Assembly (NCBI GenBank): GCA_013180625.2
Contig: SNVD02014557.1
Coordinates: forward strand, 1 to 64,000
Direction: 5' to 3'
Source of the DNA: Boswellia sacra
Lineage: Eukaryota; Streptophyta; Magnoliopsida; Sapindales; Burseraceae
Length of the DNA stretch: 64,000 nt
Of this stretch, positions 35,731-44,339 are shown piece after piece; the stretch's first letter is position 1, and each line of letters begins with the position of its first letter. The translations under genes and the position numbers were made by a program. The notes beneath the pieces were generated by a model. It saw nothing but the letters and a program-made list of their open reading frames with translations, was not told the DNA's origin and ran no database searches.

Positions 35731-35812
35731 ATCTTGGGGCGATAAATCTGCATCGAGCAACCCCCACCGAAAGTATGTCCCCATGTGTCAAAATTTGAGA
35801 GTTTTATGGGTG

Positions 35813-35820
35813 TATATATA
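35813..35820 (+). promoter_or_regulatory. Probable TATA box of the LOG cargo
   Basis: TATATATA about 105 bp before the LOG ATG and about 140 bp after the third G-box. A start site near 35845 would give a 5' UTR of about 70 nt without an upstream ATG conflict that I could see beyond those near 35838. Confidence 0.5.
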
Positions 35821-35917
35821 CATTCTGCATATTTTCATATGTCATTCCATAACCTGTCTTGCAATTGAAAAGCATAATATCTAACGTGTCTTACACAAGA
35901 TTAGAGCACTTGTAGAA

Positions 35918-36568
35918 ATGGAGAAAACACCAATTCGGCGATTCCGCAATATATGCGTATTTTGCGGATCGCAATTTGGTAAAGATGGAGAGTTTACCAC
36001 AGCAGCTCTTGATCTTGGTAGGACATTAGCTGCGAGGGGTATTAATTTGATTTATGGAGGGGGTAGTCTTGGGTTAATGGGGTGTGTGTCGACAGCTGCA
36101 TCCTTGGGAGGAAGTAAAGTTCTCGGCATTATCCCTAAACCATTAGCTGTGCGAGATATCGTAGGCAACACAATCGGGGAAGAGTTACAAGTCTCTAGCA
36201 TGCATGAGCGTATTGCACATATGATTGTTAAGTCCGATGCATTTATAGCTTTACCCGGTGGTTATGGCACATTAGAGGAGATATTTCAAATCACCTCTTG
36301 GGCACAGCTAAACATCCATAAAAAACCCATTGGTTTGTTAAATGTCAATAATTTTTTTGATGGTTTGTTGTCTTTTCTTGATCAAGCTGTAGAAAAAAAT
36401 TTTATCTCACCATCAGCGAGGCAAATCCTTGTTACAGCTTCAACGGCAGGGGAGTTAATTGACAAACTACAAGAATTCGTCTATTCGCCTGATCCAACAA
36501 CAGCTCGGATTGATTGGTTTGGAGAAGGCAATAAGAGGCGTAAACTGGATTTAACACTCCATCTGTAA
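35918..36568 (+). CDS. LOG: Cytokinin riboside 5'-monophosphate phosphoribohydrolase (LOG), retrotransposon-borne
   Basis: LOG hydrolyses iP- and tZ-riboside 5'-monophosphates to free, active cytokinin plus ribose 5-phosphate in the cytosol or nucleus. The 216-aa frame is complete, the usual plant LOG length. Features: ICVFCGS at 12-18, YGGGSLGLMG at 46-55, the conserved MHER Arg at 98 and the PGGYGTLEE active-site motif at 113-121. The usual MH-RKA block reads MHERIA, so the Lys is lost. The sequence is divergent from typical LOG genes (STAASLGGSKVLGIIPKPLA) and ends in a basic KRRKLDLTLHL tail. Plant LOG genes have several introns and this has none, so capture via mRNA is likely. It lies between LTRs in the element's sense direction; the ATG at 35918 has A/G context gaaATGG. 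Enzyme activity is not proven. Confidence 0.92.
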   Translation: MEKTPIRRFRNICVFCGSQFGKDGEFTTAALDLGRTLAARGINLIYGGGSLGLMGCVSTAASLGGSKVLGIIPKPLAVRDIVGNTIGEELQVSSMHERIAHMIVKSDAFIALPGGYGTLEEIFQITSWAQLNIHKKPIGLLNVNNFFDGLLSFLDQAVEKNFISPSARQILVTASTAGELIDKLQEFVYSPDPTTARIDWFGEGNKRRKLDLTLHL

Positions 36569-38537
36569 TCTCTATTTGCTGGTTTGCTTCGTTTTTGTTT
36601 GCTTTCTTTTTAGTGTGTTTATTTGAGATTTTTCATGTTATTTCTTTTGAGCTTTTTCAGGTTATTTCTTTCGTCCCAGGTAATATTTTCTAATCTTGGC
36701 TTTTAGAGTGGTGGCTTAAAAAGTTCAAGTTCTCTTGAAACGCATTCTGGATTTCTTTAATCCATAATGGCTGAATAAGGAGGCTAACTTCTAAACTTTT
36801 TAGACCCATTCTAACTGACTTGTTTGTGTTTGCTGATTTGTTGGACTTTATTATTTTCTGAGTAAGTTTAGTTTTATGTAATTTCGAGTTGTTGTGTGTT
36901 TTTGTCTTTATCAGTTTTCGATTCGAAAAAAAAAAAACATTGTGGAAAAACCTGAGAATGGCAGAATATGGGGTTTTCTTAACTCTTGAAACGCATTCTC
37001 TCTCAATAAATCTGTAGTTTGTTTATTTCATGTTGTTTGAAGTGTCTTGTTTCTTGTTTTGTTCTTTCATAATAAAGGTATATAGGCTGGAAACCTTAAG
37101 TCTGCGGGCTACTGGTCCTAAGGATTGTTGAAATATACAATCTTGACTCAGGTGTAACAACGCCACGTACCTCTTTTCTTGCATTTTGTGGGTCAATGAT
37201 AAGATAATGATTGAATTAAGAATAACTCTTGGAAAATGATAAATGATGCATGGATCTGTGTGCTTGAAATGTTTATTGGTTTTCGCTTTGCTTTTGATTC
37301 CTTGCGCAACATTGAGCACTGAGCTATTATCACTGAGTTATTTGTTCACTTAGAGAAAGTTTATGTAATTTAAATGTTTCTTCAGATTTCAATGAATTCT
37401 AGAACTTGTTTGATGGTCACTCGAGGCGAAATCCTAGGCTGTGCAACATTGGGAAATGATTTAGGCCATCTTTGGACCGTTTGAGCCTTAATAGCCAACC
37501 TTGACAGAAATTGATCCCTAGTTACCCCTTTGAGCCTCTGTAATCCTTTTTCTTTGTTAACTCACTAAAAGATTTCCTAACCTAAAATGATTTTGTTCCA
37601 AACAGTTAATCCCTTACCTATGAGCATGTAGATCATTCACAATTAAATTCTGAGCTATGTTCTGGTTTTGGGAAGTTAGAGGAGGTTGGGATGTATCATG
37701 AGCAATACAAGTGAGTTCCATTGTGTTTGAAAAAAAAAAAAAAGAAAAAAAAGCCAATCTGTACCTATCGTCCACGTACTTACACATTGAGGACAATGTG
37801 TTGTTTAAGTGTGGGGGAGGGGAAGTGTAATAAAAAAAAGAAAAAAAAGAAAAAAAGAAGAAAAAAAGAACAAAAGAAGAAGAATAAGAGATCTATACCC
37901 TTAATGTTCTTAAAAAGAATGAAACAACAAAGTGTGGGGGTGTAGTTTTCTTTTGTTTTCTGCAAAAAAAAAAAAAAGATTGAGTGTTCTAAATAAGTTT
38001 GGGGGAGTAACCTGGTGAATTGAAATGAAGTTGTGTTATAGGGTTGAGCTCTACATAGTCTTGAATGATTTATGTGTTTGTGGGTGATTTGAGCCAAATT
38101 ATTATCCTTTATCATACCTTCACCCAAGCCAAACGTTACAAGCTTAATAAAGTCCTACTTGATCCTTGGTGTTGTGCATGTCTACATTAGTGGAGAGTGA
38201 CTTGAAAAGCAGGCCTATGGAGTTCATTTATACACACATCTTCAATATTAAATATGATTCATTTTTATGCATAAACTCATCCGGGTTACAAGTGATTAGG
38301 TGAGAATGGCTCTACACACACACACTTGAGGAATTGAAATGAAGCGAAACTAATCTTTAAGATAAAATTCTTGATCAAGTGCATTATTTTGAAGTTTTCC
38401 TTGGGTTATAATTAAGTACAATCTTTGAGGCCTATTTGCAAGATGAAGCATTTGTGTGTTTTAATTTTTTGTTGATTCTGTTTCGGTTTAGTTTTATTTC
38501 ATATTGTCGTAGTTGCTCGAGGACTAGCAAAGTCTAA
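36569..38537 (+). other. 3' untranslated region of copy B
   Basis: About 2 kb without a gene, nearly identical to 57912-59858 in copy C. It contains A-rich runs (37730-37751, 37829-37880, 37964-37977) and repeated GTGTGGGGG-type purine tracts near 37809 and 37931 (also TTTGGGGGAG near 38000). The last is beside the LTR. Such extra polypurine tracts are common in Athila 3' regions. Confidence 0.75.
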
Positions 38538-38550
38538 GTGTGGGGGAATT
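38538..38550 (+). other. Polypurine tract (copy B)
   Basis: GTGTGGGGGAATT directly before the 3' LTR, the expected plus-strand primer position. Confidence 0.8.
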
Positions 38551-39961
38551 TGATAAGTGTCTATTTATATATCATTTTCATATCAATTCGTCCATGTTTC
38601 TTTGCTATATTCCTTGGTATTTTTATGTTTTTGTGTGGTTTTGATGTTTGTAGGAGTTTTGGAGCAACTTGCACAAAAATGGAGTAAAACCCTTCATTTT
38701 CACCTCTGCTAGTCAACCATCTTCTCGGATTTAATTGTATTGATATACAATGAACCCGATGACATATCATATACCGTTGAAAAGCTCTCGAAGTCTACTT
38801 TTTGGAGAAATTTACGGTTTATGAATCCATTCAGTGTACCGAAAGTTGTAATCAAAACAGTGTGAGAAGTGTAGAAATGTAATTCCACACATCATGTAGC
38901 ATGTATAATACGGGACACTGTAGCACGTTACTGTAGCAGAGTATTTAAACACATTTTAGGGTTTTATTTTCATAACTTGAAGAGGGGAGAACGTGGTGGA
39001 GGCTGCAGCTCTGGAATTCTTTCATCTCTTGGAGTTCTTGAAGGAGAAAGGAAGCTTGGAAAGAGGAAGAACTACAATCCAAAGAGAATTACATCAAATT
39101 TGCTAAGTTTTTCCCTTCCCTTTCATTTTCTGGAATGTCTCCATGTTGTATTGTATTTACCACGTTCTTAAACATGTGTAACTGAATCTGAATTGGTTGA
39201 GGGTGATTTCAAAGCCCCTGATATGGTTTTTGTAAGTTGATTGTGTAAGGAATTGTTATCCAATTCTCTAATTGAAGTTGCTTGTATTCTCCCATATTTA
39301 ATGCTTATGATTGCTTGCTGATTGTATTTGAGTGGCCAACTGAATATAATCTGGTTGTGATTTATTGCTAGACTAGAAATCTTGATCCGTAATTGTCTTG
39401 AATTTCTAATCATTAGTAGCAAAATTGTGATCAGAGATTACAATTGGAGAATATAACCTAAGTTAAATAATCCGAGCTTGTGTGTTTATTGCTTAGATCA
39501 ACCTATCTTTCTTATCATAATGCATCCATTGAATTAAACTCAGAGAGCTTGTTCTAGGTTGTTTAATGGATAGAGATTAAATAAAGAGCTTGTTTTATTT
39601 AACAACAAAGTAAGGAAAGATTGGGGTAATAGAGCTTGTTATTATCTACGGTTGATAACTTCAATGCTGTAATTAGATGACAATTCTACAATTAATTCAC
39701 AAATCCATATCTTGTGGTAGAGAAGGATCCCTTAACCAGCTTTCTCCCATTGATTTTTCATTCAAATTTACTTTCTGTTTTGTTATTCTATACTTGCATT
39801 CTTATTTCATTTAGTTAATCAATCAACAAAACCCCCCTCATTTAGTTTATTGTTGCTTTCGAATAACAAATTCAATTAGAATCAATCCTCGTGGGAACGA
39901 TATCTTACTCATCACTTTATTACTTGTGCGACTAGTATACTTGCTAGTTTCAAACGCATCA
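38551..39961 (+). repeat. 3' LTR of copy B
   Basis: 1411 bp, TGATAAGTG...CGCATCA, followed by the target duplication gtcac. Nearly identical to 30777-32186. Confidence 0.95.
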
Positions 39962-40614
39962 GTCACACTGCCAAGCAATGTCGCTCTCATTCTGATATTG
40001 CCTATGAACCTCAAGCACATTTTGCTCATGGAGAATCCGCTAATTCCAATTCTAATTAGGTACTCGACTCGCGTGCTTCTCATCACATTACATCTAATCT
40101 TCAAAATTTAGCTATTCATTCTGAATATGGAGGTAATGATGGCATTATCATTGGTGATGGATTTGGTGTACCTATTACTCACACAGGTTCTGCTTATCTC
40201 TTTATTCCTAAATCCAAGTTTCAACTACGTAATGTTTTGCGTGCTCCTTCGATCAAACGGAATCTTATTTCTGTTTCACAATTTTGCAAAAATAATCACA
40301 CATCTATTGAATCTTTCCTTATGAATTTGTTATGAAGGATTTGAGTACGGGGCCACCTATCATCAAAGGACGGAGTAATGGGAATCTCTATGAGTGGCCG
40401 CTATTTTCCTCACTACAGTCCACACCACATGCTTTTGTTCACACCACAATCTCATTGTCCCAATGGAATTCACGATTGGGTCATCCTTCCAGGTCGCGTT
40501 CTCAACCAAATTTTATCAAATCAGTCTATTCTAGTTTTTGGGTCTAGGTCTTTTTCGTATTATAATTCATGTCTTTCCAATAAAAGTCATATACTTCAAT
40601 TTTGCAATAATGCA
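39962..40614 (+). pseudogene. copia protease and pre-integrase region, broken
   Basis: After the target duplication gtcac the copia frame resumes with the end of the zinc knuckle. The protease signature near 40062 reads DSRASHH instead of DSGASHH, so the catalytic motif is damaged. The GAG-pre-integrase segment follows (NLISVSQFCKNNHTSIE, then HDWVILPGR/SRLGHPSRS in another frame). The sequence is then split by the hAT insertion at 40623. Confidence 0.8.
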
Positions 40615-40896
40615 CTTTCTAGTAGGGATGGCAAAACCCGGGGCCGGGGCCGGGGTTGGCGGTCCCCGGCCCCGGTCCCCGGCCCCGGCCCCGGCCCCAG
40701 CCTTCAATTGCACACCTGGCCCCTGAAAATTCCTCGGATATTTTTTCCCGGTGCCGGGTCCGGGGTACCCCGGGCAGGGCCGATTTTTGCAATAACCCGG
40801 GATTAAAACCCGGGTTGTATTTTTTTTTTAATTATGATGCTCTTTTATGTAGTATATATATATATGTGATAGCAAAATTTTGCGTAAAATAATGTG

Positions 40897-40963
40897 TAGC
40901 CTAGTGGTTGGCCGCGATTTTCATGTATGGGGAGTAATGGGTTCGAACCCCAGAGGCTATAGA
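40897..40963 (+). repeat. tRNA-like (SINE-head-like) segment
   Basis: Pol III A-box-like TAGCCTAGTGGTTGG followed about 30 nt later by a perfect B box GGTTCGAACCC. The ends gtagcct/aggctata can pair like an acceptor stem. No clear anticodon arm, so it is not called a working tRNA. Confidence 0.5.
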
Positions 40964-41038
40964 AAATTTTTAACATAATTTTCTTGGACATCGGTGGAAA
41001 TATATATATATGTGTAGCCAAATTAAATGTGAAATGGG

Positions 41039-41106
41039 TTGTAGTCTAGTGGTAACTTGTCATTTCTATATATGCACAGAGACGAGTTCAAACCCTGGAG
41101 GCAGCA
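41039..41106 (+). repeat. Second tRNA-like segment
   Basis: A-box-like TAGTCTAGTGGTAAC and B-box-like GAGTTCAAACCCTGG at similar spacing to the first, more degenerate. Confidence 0.4.
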
Positions 41107-41475
41107 AGAAATTTTTTACATACCTTTCTTGGAGATGGGCTAGGCTTGACGCACACTGGGCTTGGGCTAAAAATTAAATAAAGGGTGAAATGTGGCAATT
41201 AAAAACTAATAGGACTTAAAAGTATTTTTACATAACATAATTTTAAAATTTCAATTGTATTCCCCGGGTTTAATTCCGGATCCCCGGCCCCGGCCTCCCC
41301 ACCCCGGCCCCGGCCTCCCCACCCCGGCCCCGGCCCCGGCCCCAGGCGGGGCAGAAAAATTCTCCCCGGCCCTGGCTAAATTCCCCGGTTTTCCGGGTTA
41401 TTGCCCGGCTCCGGATGTCCAGATTTTCCGGATCCCCGACTCCGGCCGAGTCAAATTGCCATCCCTACTTTCTAG

Positions 41476-42199
41476 CAATAGACCTCTTGATTTAATTTTT
41501 ACTGATGTTTGGGGTCCTGCGCCTGTCACTGGACATGATCACTCTAAATATTATGTTGCATTTGTAGATCATTTTGCCAAGTACACATGGTTGCTTTGCA
41601 TCAAACTTAAATATGAAGTTCCAACAATTTTTGCTCAATTTAAAAACTTGGTGGAAAATTATTTTAATACATCTATCCGTACATTTTATTTTGATGATGG
41701 TACTGGGTACTATGGTCTTAAAAATATAATTCTTCAATCAGGTATTCAGCACCTAGTCTCACCACCTTATACACCACAAATAATAGGTACAGGTACAGTT
41801 GAAAGACGACATCGACATATAGTTGAAACTGGTTTATCTTTGCTTCATCATGCCTCTTTACCATCTTGCTTTTGGCCTTATGCCTTTGAAATTGCCACGT
41901 ATCTTATCAATCGGCTTCCCACACCAATTCTCAATCACATATCTCCCTTTGAAAAATTATTTTCCACCAAACCGAATTATCTCGAACTTTGCATTTTTTG
42001 TTGTCTTTGTTATCCTTGGCTTAAGCCATACTCTACCCATAAATTGGAACCAAAATCCAAATCTTGTGTATTTATGGGATATTCATCCACTCATAATTCG
42101 TACAAGTGTTTTGATCCTATCAGCAACAAAATATTTATTTCACGTCATGTAATGTTTGTTGAGCATGAATTTCCTTATTCCAAAATGAGTTCTCAATAG
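41476..42199 (+). pseudogene. copia integrase core, inactive
   Basis: The frame carries LDLIFTDVWGPAPV (first Asp), YFDDGTGYYG where a TD-GGE block is expected (second Asp region, degenerate), and VERRHRHIVETGLSLLHHA (the Glu of DDE lies in a VER block, normally NG-VERKHR). The following SCVFMGYSS and FISRHVMFVEHEFPY blocks are the usual end of copia integrase. The apparent upstream extension of this frame to 41255 is hAT sequence. Confidence 0.88.
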
Positions 42200-42629
42200 T
42201 CAATTAATCAATCCACCTTGGATGCTAGGTCTCTATCTGAATCGCCCCATTATACCTTATCTGTTTCTTCTCAACCTTCAAGATAGGCACAACTCCTTCA
42301 ACTTCTTCTACTTTATGGACCCTTAGTTCCAGTACCAGTACACTTCCTTCTGCTTTTGTTCCCCACTCAATCCCTACTAATTTGGTAGATTCCCGCACTC
42401 ATATTGATAGCTCAACTCCACCATTGATGCAAGCTGGTCCTAACTCTACTTCCTCAAATTCGGTAGATGCTACTTTGGTAAGTAATAATTTAGAATCTCC
42501 TAATATAGCTCTTCCTTCCACTTCTACTACCATTCAATCTCCACCCCATTATTCATTCTGTCATCCTATAGTCACTAGATCCCAAAATAATATTACTAAA
42601 CCCAATCCCGTTATTTTCATAGTTATTTG

Positions 42630-43510
42630 GCTATAGCTATTGATTTATGGCTAAAGAGTTCAAAGCTCTTACACAAAAATAATACATGGGATCTAGTTCC
42701 ATCTCACCCTTCATAAAACATTATCGATTGTAAGTGGATTTTTAGAATAAAGAGAAAGACAGATGGTTCAATTGGCCGATATAAGGCTTGATTTGTTGTC
42801 AAGGGCTTTAATCAGCATCCTAGCATTGATTTTCACTCCACATTCAGTCCGGTTGTGAAGTCTACAACAGTTCGGATTATTCTTACCATCGACTTACAAT
42901 TTCAGTGGTCAAACAATGCCTTCTTACAGGGCAATCTTCAAGATAATGTGTATATGCTAGCTTGAACCTCCCGGATTTGCAAATGCTTCCTATCCGTAAA
43001 ATGTTTGTAAATTGTGTAAGGCCATTTATGGTCTTCGTCAAGCCCCCCGGGCATGGCATCAGGAACTTTGATCTTTTCTTTTCCCTCAAGGCTTCAAAAA
43101 TTCTCGGCCTGATACTTCATTATTTATTTATTCAAGTCATGGACTAACAATTTTTTTGTTCGTGTATGTGGATGACATAATTGTCATAGACAGCTCTCTA
43201 TCTTTGGTCAATGGATTTATTCAATGTCTTGCTGCTAGATTTTCACTCAAGGATCTTGAGATTCTTAGTTATTTTCTTGGTGTAGAAGTGATCCACACAT
43301 CTGCTGGTCTTTTTCTTACACAACGAAAGTACACTAGAGATCTCCAAGCTTGCACAAACATGCATGAGTCCAAGTCTATTACAATGCCCTTGTCCACCAC
43401 TAAATCTCTTTGTCTTGATGATGGTTCCCTCTTGCCGATGCAAGTTTATATAGACAAGTCATTGGATCGTTACAATATCTTTCCATCACTCGTCCGGATA
43501 TATTAGCTAT
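42630..43510 (+). pseudogene. copia reverse transcriptase, frameshifted
   Basis: Fragments in several frames: WIFRIKRKTDGSIGRYKA near 42730 with a stop inside, NAFLQGNL near 42917, and FVYVDDIIV with the catalytic YVDD motif near 43160. The stretch FSLKDLEILSYFLGVEV follows. Multiple stops make it inactive. Confidence 0.85.
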
Positions 43511-43592
43511 GCAGTAAATAAGTTATCATAGTTCATGCATCGTCCTATTGTTACACATTGGAATGCTGTGAAAAGAGTTCTCCATTATCTTA

Positions 43593-44144
43593 ATGGCACA
43601 TCCACTCATGGCCTTTATCTTCGTCGCAGCCATTCCCTATCTCTCTGAGCTTATGCAGACGCAGATTGGGCAGGTGATCCTGACACACGCACATCCACTT
43701 CTGCTTATCTGGTTGTTTTTTTTTGGAGCCAATCCTATCAGCTGCTGTTCAAAAAAACAATGCATAGTGGCCAGATCCTCTACTGAGTTGGAGTATAGAG
43801 CTATTGCATCCACAATGTTTGAGATTAATTGGATAACAAATCTTCTTGGTGAGCTTTATATTAGTCTTCCAACCACTCCTGTCATTTATTTCGACAACTT
43901 GAGTGCCACCTATCTCTCATCTACTCCTGTATTTCATTCTCGTATGAAGCATATAGCATTGGATTATCATTTTGTTCGGGAAAAAGTTCTTAACAACAAA
44001 CTCCAAGTTCATCATGTTTCTTCCGCAGCTCAACTGGCTGATTCACTCACCAAACCTCTTCCTCGCCATCCTCATCTTCATCATTGTTCCAAGATTGGTG
44101 TTACTGATGGAACTCCAATCTTACGGGGGCATATTAATGCATAA
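43593..44144 (+). pseudogene. copia RNase H region
   Basis: The open frame holds ARSSTELEYRAIASTMFEI and then YFDNLSATYLSSTPVFHSRMKHIALDYHFVRE. This is the Ty1/copia RNase H with its catalytic Glu and the D-N pair. It ends in LADSLTKPLPR close to the polypurine tract, as usual. The start of the domain is degraded. Confidence 0.85.
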
Positions 44145-44334
44145 TATTGATTGATTGATTATTTCAGGAAATAGCTTATCTTATACAACTGTAATTAGGA
44201 TTTCTCTGCTGTAATTACTCCTTAACATTTTCCTATTATTACTTGTTGCCTTTTCTATCATTGTCACATTTGTATATATTACTCTTTGTATAATAAAATT
44301 ATTCAAGCTTCCTCTTTCCTAGCAAGCTTCTATA
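44132..44334 (+). repeat. 3' LTR of the copia element
   Basis: 203 bp, preceded by a purine-rich ACGGGGGCA. Starts TATTAATGC and ends CTTCTATA, followed by cttcc. Confidence 0.9.
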
Positions 44335-44339
44335 CTTCC

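Larger units (their letters stand above)
30777..39961 (+). mobile_element. Athila-like non-autonomous retrotransposon carrying a LOG gene (copy B)
   Basis: 9185 bp with a perfect 5-bp target duplication gtcac (30772-30776 and 39962-39966) inside the copia gag. Order: 5' LTR, tRNA-Asp primer site, gag-protease relic without the capsid N-terminus, an RT stub, an untranslated block with a splice-acceptor-like site, a virus-like Cys-rich ORF (broken), G-box repeats, TATA, an intact LOG ORF, a 2 kb 3' region, polypurine tract and 3' LTR. RT, RNase H and integrase are missing, so mobility would need a helper. The two LTRs differ by about a dozen changes over 1.41 kb by eye, so it is a young insertion. 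Confidence 0.93.
40623..41467 (+). mobile_element. hAT-type non-autonomous element, GC-rich ends (845 bp)
   Basis: Termini TAGGGATGGCAAAA and TTGCCATCCCTA, with a perfect 8-bp target duplication ctttctag (40615-40622 and 41468-41475), inserted in the copia element. The subterminal parts are arrays of CCGGGGCC/GGCCCCGG (40640-40700 and 41275-41350). It shares its terminal sequence with the hAT at 7644-8190. The centre contains two tRNA-like segments. The Pro/Gly/Arg-rich open frames here are products of the GC repeats. Confidence 0.9.
29513..44334 (+). mobile_element. Ty1/copia retrotransposon, dead, with two nested insertions
   Basis: Perfect 5-bp target duplication cttcc (29508-29512 and 44335-44339). 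5' LTR 29513-29758, tRNA-iMet primer site, gag, protease, integrase, RT, RNase H, 3' LTR 44132-44334. Subtracting copy B and the hAT element leaves about 4.8 kb, a normal copia length. The polyprotein is interrupted by stops and frameshifts. The LTRs begin TATTA and end CTATA rather than TG...CA. Confidence 0.93.

Noticed and set aside
35550..35780. A self-cleaving ribozyme in the hairpin repeats
   Set aside because: CCGAAAG is present, but the hammerhead core CUGAUGA is not, and the fold does not match any ribozyme class I can recognise.
40897..40963. A functional tRNA gene
   Set aside because: A and B boxes are present, but the anticodon arm does not fold convincingly and it sits inside a transposon.
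40378..42199. Long frames running from copia into GC-rich Pro/Gly/Arg repeats
   Set aside because: The Pro/Gly parts are hAT subterminal repeats; only the copia segments are real homologous coding sequence.
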